Below, in pieces: positions 21,640 to 32,810 of a stretch of DNA of 64,000 nucleotides. This DNA comes from Escallonia rubra. Its lineage: Eukaryota > Streptophyta > Magnoliopsida > Escalloniales > Escalloniaceae. Numbering within the stretch: the stretch's first letter is position 1; each line of letters starts with the position of its first letter. The position numbers and the translations under genes were made by a program. The notes beneath the pieces are model-generated. The model was not told the origin of the DNA and did not search any database. It saw only the letters and a list, made by a program, of their open reading frames with translations. The DNA lies in contig JAVXUO010002708.1 of NCBI GenBank assembly GCA_033065855.1, positions 62,001 to 126,000 of the forward strand, read 5' to 3'.

Positions 21640-22402
21640 CTCCACATTTCATCTGTTATCTCTGGTTTCAACAAATTCACATGGACGTGGAGACATATTG
21701 ATCATGATTGATGGGAATTCACTCGCACATGACCTTAGTCTACCATGTCCATGCCGTGCCATCAACTTTGACATGATGATCACACAACACATGAAAATCA
21801 TGTTTCATCTTTTCTTGTCTTTTCAATCTGGATTTTGAATTTCTGGTTTTGATGGCATGATTGTCTCCATTGTAATAGGTGATCAACCTCAATACACAGC
21901 TGACCTATTTCAAAGATGTAGAGAAGCAGTTGATGCAGAAACTAGGTGATGAGGAAGCCACGAAACTTCTGTCTGAAGCTGTCTACTTATTTAGCATCGG
22001 AAGCAATGATTATGGGAGCCTGGTGAACTACAGCGGCTCTCAAGATGAATATGTGGAGATGGTGATTGGAAACATGACAGTTGTGATCAAGGTACGGCAT
22101 TGATCTCCCGCACATATATATTTTTTTAAGAGGATTGCAAATCAAATCGAATAGAATATTTTTTTTTTCTTTTTCTTTCGTAGTCCGGTTTGCGACAAAG
22201 TTACTGCAGTTGGCAGACACGGACTATAATTTATGCTCATTCTTTTTCTGCTTTGGCTCGAAAGCAAGAAGCCAGGGATGATCTTATCTTCCTATAGAAA
22301 GGAGCATTCAACAGTGTTATAATTCTTACTGCCATAGTGACTGAATTTTAACAAATGTTTTTTATGCTCTGCAGGAAGTATATAGACAAAGAGGGAGAAA
22401 CT

Positions 22403-22626
22403 AGGGTAGACACTAGGCTTCGCAGATAGAGCCTAACAAGTGACAATGCTACGAGGGCGAAACCAGGGGGTGAATACACAACGAAAATCACAGTCCAATG
22501 CCTAACACCAAATTTAAGGTCCAGCATTAGGGTCTGTATGTTTCTTTCTCTAGGATTCTTTAGCTCTGGAATCAGAGCGAGAAAATGAAATGTGATATTT
22601 GAGGGAAGAGTGCGTAGCATTTGGCT
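22403..22626. repeat. 224-bp patch inserted in cassette 3 exon 4
   Basis: Appears identical to 27287-27510, which lies about 4.9 kb downstream outside the tandem array. There is no target-site duplication, no terminal repeats, and about 20 bp of exon are lost at the junction. The left junction shares AGGG; the right one shares GGCT with the exon. This looks like templated repair filler rather than transposition. Confidence 0.9.
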
Positions 22627-22896
22627 GCAGTGGGTTGTGTACCAGCTATTAGGAATGCTAGTGGTTATTGCATGGAAGAGCTGGCAACCCTAGTAAAACT
22701 GCACAATGAAGCTCTTCATAAGATCCTCCATAAGCTAGAGAGGCAATTAGAGGGGTTTACCTATTCCTATTTTGATTTCTACACTGTGTCACTGGATATA
22801 ATCGACAACCCTTTCAAATACGGTACCTTGCTTTCTCTTCTCTTTAGACGATATTATTATAGCAAAATAACTTTTCACAAAAATGTGCATATTTTA

Positions 22897-23519
22897 TAGG
22901 GATGGCAAGATGGAGTGCCCCACCTCACTTCATTTCATTTAGATCAAACCCATCATATTTATACTGATTTAATACGGGTCGACCCGTTAGTTTCTAACTC
23001 CTTATGTTATAAATTGGTGATATTTTTTTAAGGATTTTTTCATTCCAACTGGCATAGGCGGTGGCCACGGCTGTCAGAGTTGGTAGGCAGTGATGGGTGA
23101 TGGGCAGCGGTGGTGGCTGTTGGAGTTGGGTGGCAGCCAATGTCACTGTTCGGCAGAGGCAATGGCTACTTGAATTGGCTGGTTGCGAGACGACAACGCC
23201 TGATGCTTCCAAAGTTGATCGCCCGCAGACTGTTGTGATTAGTGATCAGAGGTAGTGGTGGCTGCCGGAGTTTAGTGGTGGTCGGCGCGGTGGTCAGTGG
23301 CTGGCGCTTGCAAGCTTGTATGTGTCTGGGAGGGAAAGGAAAAAGAAACATGTATATTGGTTCAATATTTGAAAATCTAGTTAGGTAAAAATAGAGATGG
23401 AAAAAAACTCAAATAGCCACAATTAATTAGATCGCCATTTGCCCCAAATCCAATTAGAGCTTCTGCAAATAAGTGCCTCATGGGGTGGACTCCAATTAGG
23501 CTCCCAAATAACCATACCT
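22897..23519. mobile_element. Intron 4 MITE, copy in cassette 3
   Basis: Same element as 16149-16771, carried by the tandem duplication. Confidence 0.65.
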
Positions 23520-24445
23520 AATTTTATGATATTAGTGTTAACTATATTGTCTGAAATACTGTTAATGTTATGAAGGTTTGAAGGAAGGGAAGAATGCATG
23601 TTGCGGCTCGGGTCCGTATCGGGGAATTGATAGTTGCGGAGGAAAGAGAGGAATTACAGAGTACAAGTTGTGTACTAATGCAAGTGAGTATGTGTTCTTT
23701 GACTCCAGTCATCCAACTGAGGCAGCCAATGATCAAATTGCCAAACTCATTTGGAGTGGAAATAGGACTATTGCATGGCCATATAATTTGAAGAAACTAT
23801 TCAAAGCTTAAAGAAGAGTGGATCTTATGGTCCTAACACCCTTTAGGAATATACTTCCATCATATGCCAGTCACTTGTCCCCTGTAAACTTAAATAAGGC
23901 ATATCATAATAATTATAATAAATTGCAACATGCATTTCGTTTATTGTTTTTTGGCATCTTTCATGTAGAGTAAGACTATAACTGCTGAATGCACAAACAA
24001 GTTACTATGTGTAACCCGTTGATTCAAAAAGTAACCATGAGTAAGAAAATGTACAAGTCACATGCCATTACATGAGTGAAAAATTTTATGCAAAAAAGCT
24101 AGTGTCAAAACGCATTTTCGAAAGGAAAAAAATTTGCTGCACACCAAAAAGCAAGCTCATCTTGCTGTCCTTCCACGTGGCACCGTCTTATTGGTCCAGC
24201 AAACTGGCCATCATGCTCCTTGCACGTGATCTAGCTATATTGAATTAACGGATTATCACCGTTAAACCTATTCCTTAACAAACTGGCCATCATGCTGCTT
24301 GCATGTAATCTAGCTGGAGAGAATTAACGGATTATCGCCGTTAAACCCAATCCAGAAATTGGGGTCTCTCTCTCTCCGTTCCCATTTTCTTCCTCCCCAT
24401 TCGAGAAACTGCTATCTTCTTCGTCCCACCGTCAACACTCCATAC

Positions 24446-25096
24446 TAGGGATGAGCACCAAACCGTGTAAACCGATCCAAACCGCTTAAACCGATCAAAT
24501 CAAACCAGTCTAATCCGAATCGTCCAAAAATCTTAACTGTTCGGTTTTCACAATTTTCTAACCGACATTGGTTTAGTTCGGTTCGATTTGCGGTTCACAT
24601 TTTTTAAACTGATTCCAAACCGAATTGGAATCGACCTATGATATGTTAATCTATTTTTAGTAACCTTCATTGATAATTTTACATATATAGTATTAAAAAA
24701 ATTCAAATAGACAAATCTTGAGTGTTGAAAGAAAAGAAAATAATGAGAATACTTATGACGCAAAGTTTTCAAGACCAATATCTATTGTATACTTACTCAT
24801 TCTTTCTCATACATCAATGAGCAATTATATATCAATTGTAACAAGATTATATGCAATTTAGGAAAAATATAACTTCAATTTTTAATTATTATTAGATCTA
24901 ATAGTAGTGTGTAAAGGAACAACGTCTTTAAGTAAACACAAGCCGTTTAAACCTATCAAACCGAACCGTCTAAACGAGCAAACTGAACCGTCCAAACCGG
25001 TAGTGTTTGGTTTGGTTCGGTTCACAATTTTTAAAACTGAAGGGGTAACGGTTCGGTTTGCGGTTTGACCCTCAAACCGAACCGTGCTCACCCTTA
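24446..25096. mobile_element. hAT-like MITE with AACCG subterminal repeats, copy 3
   Basis: Same element as 17698-18348, in unit 3, with the same 8-bp flanks. Confidence 0.78.
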
Positions 25097-25305
25097 CTCC
25101 ACATTTCATCTGTTATCTCTGGTTTCAACAAATTCACATGGACGTGGAGACATATTGATCATGATTGATGGGAATTCACTCGCACATGACCTTAGTCTAC
25201 CATGTCCATGCCGTGCCATCAACTTTGACATGATGATCACACAACACATGAAAATCATGTTTCATCTTTTCTTGTCTTTTCAATCTGGATTTTGAAGTTT
25301 CTGGT

Positions 25306-27286
25306 ATTGACTGTTTAAAGCCTCGCGTTTCAAATTGTGGGTGCAAACATTTTTAGCAAATCTAAACATCATATTACTGTTGGGGCATTAATCATGAAGT
25401 GAAAGTCAGATTCTCTCTGACGTCTCTCAACTATCTTCAGGAAGCTTTGATGATACTAATAGCAAAGGTGATAGGCTTACCGAGCTGCTTTCCTCAACCT
25501 ATTCATGGTAGAGTGTATCAGATGCATTTAATTTTGAGAAAAATCAAGCAACAGGAAACTTCATGATTCTTAGGGAGTGCGGTTAGGTTCCAGCAGTTTT
25601 ATAAAGCTTCTAGCCTCTTTTGATGCTCCCACTTCCTTCATCTATTTTCTTTTGGATACAATACAAATAGTTCCGCTGCCTACTCATTTCCCCCTTGAGA
25701 AAATGCAATTTGAATCTTGAGTAATCATGCATTTGATTCAAAAATTAAAGAGAAGTTCAGGTGGACATTATTATATGCCATTTGAATAATAAACCAAAAC
25801 TACATCATATTGGTACTATCTGGCAAGATAGCTCTCAAGAGCCCAGAAATAACAGATGGAGTGTGGATGGTGAGCCGAAAAAGATGGGAAGGAAGAGAGA
25901 GAGAGAGCCAAAATTTCGGGATGTGTTTAATAGTGACAGTATGTTCTCCAGCTAAATCACATGCTAGGAGCATGATGGCTGGTTTGCTAGACCAATAAGA
26001 CGGTGCCACATGGAGGGTAGTAGGATGAGCTTGCTTCTTGGTTTGTAGCAAAAAATTTCCTTTTCAAAATCAAACCTTCACAAGCCTTTCAAGAGGCTTC
26101 CTGCTATGCTTTTCGTGATGACTGATACATAGGCCCTCATATTCATATTAAGAACTTAGTGAGCACCAACATAGCCCTCTAAAAGGTTTCTTATTTACTC
26201 TCACTGTGAGCCAACATCAGTAAGCCCTCTGTGACGCTCTCCATAAACATTCAATTGGAAGCCCTCCGAGAGGCTTCTTACAACACTATCCATGATCATC
26301 CATGTACAAGCTCTGGGAAGCTTTCTATTATCCTCAATTCAAACACCAATATACTAACCGTTAGTAGAGAAGGGGAGACCTTAATGACGTTGATAGAGAA
26401 GAGCTGGTGGTGGGGAACAGCTCTTTGGGGTGTGGTTTGGACTGGGGTAGTGCTGCCATAGGTGTTGTTTGCTATGTTGGGGTTGGGTTTCATCTAAATA
26501 GAGTTATGCATCCCCGAGTAAAATTAAGCAAAGGTAAGGCACGCCTGGTAGTGGCGAGGGGTTGTTGCTGCAGCAGTTAGCCAAGGTCGACTTAAGGTCT
26601 CCGAGTGATGGTGGATGTGACCAACACGCCTACCGCCAAGGGCAGAGTTACTGCCAGTTCTACCACCGAGGTCTTGAAGGACCAAGGCACCGGTGGTCGC
26701 AAGACTAGGACCTAGGTAGTGTCGAGAACTAGCCCAGGCCCTGAAGGTTAGATTTGAGCATGAGGGTCCAACGCCAGAGCTNGGGATGGCACGGGGTGAG
26801 CAATAGGCACAGTGTGGGGACCTTTGAGGCCTTGAGAGACGAGCAAATGCAAAGTTAAGGCTTCGGTTGAGTTTTTCATCTCCAAGATCGCCGTCATGAG
26901 AGGTTGTAGGGAGTCTTGAGGTCGATGATGTTGGAAGCGAGGCACTGGACTGTGGCATTGACGCTGGTGACAGCATTGGGTGTGTCTATCCCGTGGGGAG
27001 CCTGGAGTCAGTCGTCACTTGTCTCTTCATGGTCCTTAGGATGATACTCTTCTTGGATTGATGGGTTGAGGCGTTGGCTTGTAATCGTGGTAGTCTTGCA
27101 TTGCTTTGGCATGGTGGGTTGGGTGTGTCAGACAAGAGACAAAATATATTGTGATACTCACCTACCCAGTTGGGTCTCCAAAATGATACCGAGAAAGTGG
27201 TTCGCATTATTTATGGAGTTACCATAGAGGAAACAATCCCATTTAAGGTCAAGTATGCTGACCTGGAATGGAGCAGGTACAGAACA
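25306..27286. other. Spacer with old repeats, no recognised gene
   Basis: 25880-26060 is an inverted, diverged copy of the gene A 3' flank segment around 17390-17630 (shared GGCACCGTCTTATTGGTC and the CT-rich end). 26070-26340 matches 55905-56190 downstream of gene D, both with recurring GAGAGGCTTCTT phrases. 26520-27220 is GC-richer and includes one N at 26782. Its open frames show no recognisable domain. Confidence 0.55.
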
Positions 27287-27510
27287 AGGGTAGACACTAG
27301 GCTTCGCAGATAGAGCCTAACAAGTGACAATGCTACGAGGGCGAAACCAGGGGGTGAATACACAACGAAAATCACAGTCCAATGCCTAACACCAAATTTA
27401 AGGTCCAGCATTAGGGTCTGTATGTTTCTTTCTCTAGGATTCTTTAGCTCTGGAATCAGAGCGAGAAAATGAAATGTGATATTTGAGGGAAGAGTGCGTA
27501 GCATTTGGCT
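27287..27510. repeat. Apparent source copy of the 224-bp patch
   Basis: Identical in my reading to 22403-22626. Here it is continuous with flanking sequence on both sides (ACAAGGG... and ...GGCTTGGGC), so this is the likelier donor. It does not resemble a known element. Confidence 0.8.
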
Positions 27511-28759
27511 TGGGCATTCTCTATCCTTTTTGCGATATTTTTCCAACATATGGAGTAATATGTATACACTCTTCACTAGGTTTTTGTGTGCAATGGAAAC
27601 ATTTTTCTTTTTGTGCATATTCATGTTTTATATATGACTACAACTTGTATTTGTGATCGTTCATTACGAGCTTCATAGTTGTGGTTGCTCGCTGATAGTC
27701 TTATATCCTAGAAGCTGATAGCTATTCTTATGCATATTCCGCCTTTTGTTGCCACCATCATAATTTTTAACATAAAATCTTCACACATCACCACCACCAA
27801 CCATGCCGCCGCCACCACCACCACCACCACCTTTTTGCCGCCATCGCGACCACCACCAATACAACCAACACGATTATGACAATAATTTTTTTTATAAAGT
27901 ACACGTGTAATTCTGTTAAAATTGACAAATTCGTACGAGTCTGCAATAAAAGTATATCTTTTGAGCACAATTTGATATTTGTCGCTACTCTAATAAATTG
28001 CTCGATATACAGTGTGGATAAAGACAGCATAGATGGGTGTTATATATCCTCACTTTTTCATTTATACGTATAAAAAAGTAATTAGTTCGTGTGATACAAA
28101 CCTGACATGGTAGACCGAAAGATCAAGTGATAATGCTACCCTTGAAACATTTGATCCATAAGATCATTAAATGTGACTTAAAAAAAATTCTTCTAGAGGT
28201 CTCATCCTTGGGTGGTTTGTTATTAAATGTACTGAGTTTTACATCGGATCACTTGGTAAACCGTTGTGTTTATTATTATATTATTCTATTTGTACATACT
28301 TTTATTGTCTAATCAATGAGTTTATTTTTTATTTATTTTTTTTGTCTAATTCTGATGAACAATGAAAAAAGGCTTAGAAATAACAAGAAAACTTAAAGCT
28401 GAGCAACGTCTTATCTTTTCATGAGGTTTTCCACTAGTTTAGAGTCCTAAGCATCAATTTCCTATGTCCAATATGTTAAGATCAGTTCACAGCCATCTTT
28501 TTTGTTTGAAAATGGATTTTGAAAGGGAATTGAAAATGATGAGGTAACAGGATGTGACAAGTAGTTCTAATGTGGTGGAGGTTACAATTGATGATAGGTG
28601 GAGCAACAATTCGAGCGTTGAAGATTTTCCAGATGATTAGTTGATTTATTTTTGTTTTTTTTTTCTTTTCCTTTTCTTAACTTTTTAGAATATAATTTTC
28701 TCAAAATATGGTTTACATTGTCACAATAGATATTTTTCAAACAAATTAAATATATCTAA
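27511..28759. other. AT-rich spacer with a (CCA)n run
   Basis: A CCA/CCG trinucleotide run lies at 27785-27860, and the rest is AT-rich with no coding signal. The open frame over the CCA run is low complexity. Confidence 0.5.
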
Positions 28760-28760
28760 A

Positions 28761-28802
<42 letters not shown>
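28760..28802. repeat. (AT)n microsatellite
   Basis: About 42 bp of TA repeats in an AT-rich spacer. Confidence 0.9.
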
Positions 28803-28805
<3 letters not shown>

Positions 28806-28979
28806 CATGCTTCAGCTTTTTTGGATAATTAATTCTTTTGTACTACGAATATAGGTAATCCCGCCAGTTTCTTTTCAAGCAACCTGTTTGAAGACTGTAT
28901 TAAAGGAGAGGGCCAGTAAATAATTTTATTATAGATTTACGTTTATCATAAAATTGAAAAGAATAAAAAAAGGATTTTT

Positions 28980-29183
28980 TTTTAAAAATTAACTTTTTTG
29001 GGTCGGCCCAGACCCAGCCCAATCCCGATCCTAAAATTTGGGCCAAGGATATGGACTTGGGCTGGACCCTCATATTTATGAGAAAGACTGGTCCATGCCT
29101 AGCCCGGCTAGTGTAAGTCCTGTGGGCCTGAGCTGGACTGACATGGGTACACAATCCATACCCCAACCCAAAAGAACAAGATT
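28980..29183. other. GC-rich GGGCT/AGCCC repeat-like segment
   Basis: Dense in GGCCCA, GGGCTGGA and AGCCCGG words within AT-rich surroundings, a composition seen in subterminal parts of some plant hAT MITEs. Boundaries could not be set. Confidence 0.35.
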
Positions 29184-29193
29184 GACCTGTAAC

Positions 29194-29806
29194 ATAGTAA
29201 CAAATTTCGCGATTTATTGGCGATATTCACGAATTTATCACGATAAATTTCTAGAAAGTCTTCATCGCGAAAAATTCGCGATTATTTGTTGGATTCGAGA
29301 ATATCTCACGAATATCGCGATATTAACGAATTTATCAATATGTCGCGAGTCAAATATTCTCCTCCTCCTTCCTGAAAAAGGATAGAAGAAAAGCTTCTTC
29401 GGTGGGACTCGAACCCGGGTAACTCCGGCTGTTACAAATACATTGTGCCATCACACAACTCTCCTATTTTATTGCTAAATTCAGCAAAATAATATATATT
29501 CAGTAAACTACACATAATTATAACACACTAGCCATACATTTCTCTCTCATTTTTTTTACCCATCACTTAAAGAATGGAAGATTTCTTATATTTTTCTTAT
29601 TTCAGTTACATACTATACAAAACTTTATATACTTAAAATCATTGGAACTTGTACGATTAATTACTGAATTATTCCCGATTTGCAATACGAATTTTGTTAT
29701 TACACCGAATTATTACCGATTCAATGACGAAATTCTCCGAATAATTCCCGAATTCCGGATTATTGCCACATACCGAATAATTCCCGAATACCGAATTTGT
29801 TACTAT
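29194..29806. mobile_element. MULE-like MITE with 10-bp flanking duplication
   Basis: 613 bp with inverted ends ATAGTAACAAATTTCG and CGAATTTGTTACTAT, flanked by perfect GACCTGTAAC on both sides (29184-29193 and 29807-29816). Gene D's flank (51136-51150) shows the empty counterpart GGCATGTAAC. A duplication of 9-10 bp points to the Mutator superfamily. It carries a tRNA-like pol III B-box on its minus strand (GGGTTCGAGTCCC, near 29403-29418) and many TTCGCGA/CCGAAT words. Confidence 0.75.
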
Positions 29807-30061
29807 GACCTGTAACAAGAGTCTTTTTGGGTGGTGCCACTTTGTCCAATTGTCTTACTTCCTTCTCCACGGCCGGAATATGTGAGCTCTTCTTATAACC
29901 CGGACCCTTGCTATTACAATTGTTTTGTTGCAGTCATTAGAAGTGAGGCAGAAACCTCTAAGGCCTTTCTGGGAGACGCTGTGTAACTTTACATGTAGCC
30001 ACGTCTACCAAATAAATGAATGGACACAATTCTGCTTCTTTTTTAGATGTGTTGTGAAGAA

Positions 30062-30085
30062 CAGTTCAACTTTGACTCATAATAT
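30062..30085 (+). promoter_or_regulatory. Conserved W-box block upstream of gene C
   Basis: CAGTTCAAC followed by TTTGACTCATAATAT. The same block is present upstream of gene D (52076-52099) and gene E (61091-61114), 130-180 bp before each ATG. TTGACT is a W-box core, bound by WRKY factors. Confidence 0.5.
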
Positions 30086-30215
30086 GTCTTGTTTCTCGGA
30101 TAAGAAGTCAATAGCTTACGACACTTTAGTCATCTTTGGATTTTAATAACTCTACCAGGCTATGTTCTCAAGTCCTGTAAGTGAAGTAAGGTGACAGACT
30201 TAATCAAGCATGAAT

Positions 30216-32810
30216 ATGGCAACTTCGGATCTTCACTTCTTTGCCTTAGTAGTGCTTGCACTCTCAGCTACCGGCTGCCTGGGCCTCGAACACCAGCACG
30301 GTGGCAAACATGTCCCGCGTTTTGTATTTGGCAATTCGCTCTTTGATGCCGGAAATAACAATTACATCAACAGCAGCGCTGTTGCCCGAGCAAATTTCTG
30401 GCCATATGGGGAGACGCTCTTCAAGTACCCAACTGGAAGATTCTCTGATGGTCGGCTCATCCCTGATTTTATTGGTAAGAGACGTGGCAATATCCGTTTC
30501 TGATGATTTATAACTGTGCTTCAAGATGTTGTACATCACGATTGGCAGAAGGGAGCAAAACCGTGTACTTTGTGTACATTTCTCATCGCAAGAACTTTAA
30601 TAGCTTTGGCAATAGGCAACCCTTCGCAATTAAAAATTTTGGTTTTGTATTGTGCAGAGGACATTTATGTGGTTGCAAACATAAATACCTCATTAGCGAA
30701 GTGATAGACCTCAGGGAAACCATATATATCTAACACTTCAACGTATAGGCCTCTAGGGTTGCTTCACTCACTTTTATAATTTATTTTGAGTCAAGGATAT
30801 CATGAGTCGACTTGTACGTTTATACCCGTGTAGTTAAAAAGAAAAAGTTTTGGCCACGAATCGGGTTGTGGCAAGAAGTTATAACTCCCGAGTACAGCGA
30901 CAATGTCATGACCACAAAAAATGGTTAGTGGCATCAATAATGGTAATTTAGGTTTTAACCAATTATTTGGTGATGCGTAGTGAATTTGTTGCAGCTGAGT
31001 ACGCAAAGCTGCCATTGATTCCACCATACCTTCAGCCTGGAAATCATCAGTTTGGTTACGGCTTAAACTTCCCTGCTGGTGGAGCTGGTGCATTGAATGA
31101 AACTTATCCAGGAGTGGTATGTGATGTTTTAATACAGTATATTCCTTTGTTCCTGTAAAAGGATCCATAGGGTTCATTATTCATTCATCTTCTCAAGGTG
31201 ATCAACCTTGAGAAGTTGAGTTTTGCAAATATATCTTCTTTGGTGGCATGATGGCCTTCATTGTAATAGGTGATCAACCTCAATACACAGCTGACCTATT
31301 TCAAAGATGTAGAGAAGTAGTTGGTGCATAAACTAGGTGATGAGGAAGCTACGCAACTTCTGTTTAAAGCTGTCTTCTTAGTTAACATCGGAACCAATGA
31401 CTATGGGAGCCTGGTTAACTACAGTGGCTCTCACGACGAATATGTGGAGATGGTGATCAGAAACTTGACAGCTGTGATCAAGGTAGGGCATTGATCTCAC
31501 AAACAAATGTTCTGATAACAAAATAATTAGTTGTTCTTCAAATATTGGTCTCTGGTTGGCAACAAAATTACTGCACTTGTCATACATGGGAATATGAAAG
31601 TATGAATATAACGGATCAACATTACTGCCATAGTGATTAGGGACTCTGTATATCAACTAATATTTTTAATGCTCTCCAGGAAATATATAAACAAGGAGGG
31701 AGAAATTTTTGTGTTTTTGGCTTGGCTGCATTGGGTTGTATACCAGCTTTCAGGAATGCTAGGGGTCATTGCAAGGAAGACCTGATAAACCTAGTAAAGC
31801 TGCACAATGAAGCTCTTCGTAATTTCTTCCATAAGCTAGAGAGGCAATTAAAGGGATTTACCTATTCCTATTTTGATTTCTACACTCTATCACTAGATTT
31901 AATCGACAACCCCTCCAAATATGGTACATTTCTTTCTCATCTCTTAAGACAATATTTATAGAAGAAAATAACTTTTTGCAGATTGGGGCATATATTACAG
32001 GGATGGCAATATGGGATGCCCTGTCCCAACCCAAGTCGCCCTATCCTTATCTTGTCCTATCTTTGTTTTAGTATGTCCTGCATCATTTCATCTAGATCAA
32101 ACTTGTCTTATTTATCCTGATTTAATATGGGCCAACCCTTTACTTTCTAACTCCTTTTGCTTTAAACTAGTCAAAATTTTCAATATTTTATTTTATTCTA
32201 GTTAGCGTAGGCAGTGGCTGAAGGTGGCTGACGGAGTTAGACAGAGGTAATGCGATGGCCGGCGGCGGTGGCTACTGGATTTGGCTGGCATTCAGTGCCC
32301 GCGTTTGGCAAAGATAGTGGCTACCGAAATTGACCGGCATCGAGAGGACAACACCTAATGCTTCTAGAGTTGGCCGACGGGAGACTGCTGTAATCCACAG
32401 TCTTGCGATATCGGTGGCTGCTAGAGTTTGGCGATGGTCATTGATAGGCTTGTGTGTGGGAGGCAAAAAATAAAAACATGTATATGGTTAAATTGCTGAA
32501 AATCTACTTGGGGCAGATTAGAGATAGAAAAAAATTCAAATAGCCACAATTTAGTAGATTTCCATTTTCCCTATTCCCATTTGTTCCAGATCCAATTATA
32601 GCTTCCCCAAATAAGTAACTTACGGGGTGGGGCCGAGTAGGATCCAATTAGGCCTCCAAATTTTCATCTCTGATATTATACAGTAGTCGAAACAACTGCT
32701 CTAATAATGTTATTTACCTCTCAACAATGATACTCGTGTTAACTTTATTGTCTAAAAAATGTTACGAAGGTTTCAAGGAAGGGAAAAGTGCATGTTGCGG
32801 ATCAGGTCCA
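30216..32810 (+). pseudogene. Gene C: GDSL esterase/lipase pseudogene, exons 1-4 and start of exon 5
   Basis: Exons 30216-30474, 30995-31116, 31270-31482, 31680-31923 and the first 41 bp of exon 5 from 32770. An ATG at 30210 adds Met-Asn, but paralogues start at MATSD. The GDS motif is changed to GNS (FVFGNSLFDAGNNN); the Ser remains. Exon 3 has an in-frame stop (CAG to TAG after DVEK) and the block III motif is NIGTND instead of SIGSND. Exon 5 breaks off at 32810, and its remainder lies at 39369-39570. The TATA box found in A and E is missing. Clearly non-functional as a lipase. Confidence 0.9.
31998..32672. mobile_element. Intron 4 MITE in gene C
   Basis: 675 bp from CAGGGATGGCAATATGGG to the inverted TTTTCATCTCTG, flanked by similar TA-rich octamers. 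More diverged from the gene A copies than those are from each other, so the insertion predates the split of genes A, C and E. Confidence 0.65.

Larger units (their letters stand above)
18560..21849 (+). repeat. Tandem 3.3-kb unit 2
   Basis: Nearly identical to unit 1 from end to end, including introns and 3' flank. Differences are mainly the AT tract length and scattered single bases. Exon 3 spacing to unit 3 is 3290 bp. Confidence 0.93.
21879..23811 (+). pseudogene. Headless GDSL cassette 3 with disrupted exon 4
   Basis: Exon 3 (21879-22091) and exon 5 (23576-23811) are open and match gene A. Exon 4 (22375-22822) has lost about 20 bases encoding the FGILGV region, which are replaced by a 224-bp foreign patch (22403-22626). 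The patch introduces stops, so the cassette cannot encode a full C-terminal half. There is no exon 1 or 2. Confidence 0.88.
21850..25305 (+). repeat. Tandem unit 3, last and interrupted
   Basis: Matches units 1 and 2 but is longer because of the patch in exon 4. It ends at CTGGT (25301-25305), after which the sequence (ATTGACTGTTTAAAG) is new. That point is the original right border of the duplicated segment. Confidence 0.9.

Noticed and set aside
15281-25305. LTR retrotransposon with long terminal repeats
   Set aside because: The 3.3-kb repeats are three, contain lipase exons, lack TG...CA ends and target duplications, and begin inside a host intron.
27708-28030. Val/Trp-rich minus-strand frames
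   Set aside because: Produced by the CCA trinucleotide run.
29399-29465. tRNA gene on the minus strand
   Set aside because: The B-box-like part is good but the acceptor and anticodon stems do not close; treated as a tRNA-like part of a MITE.
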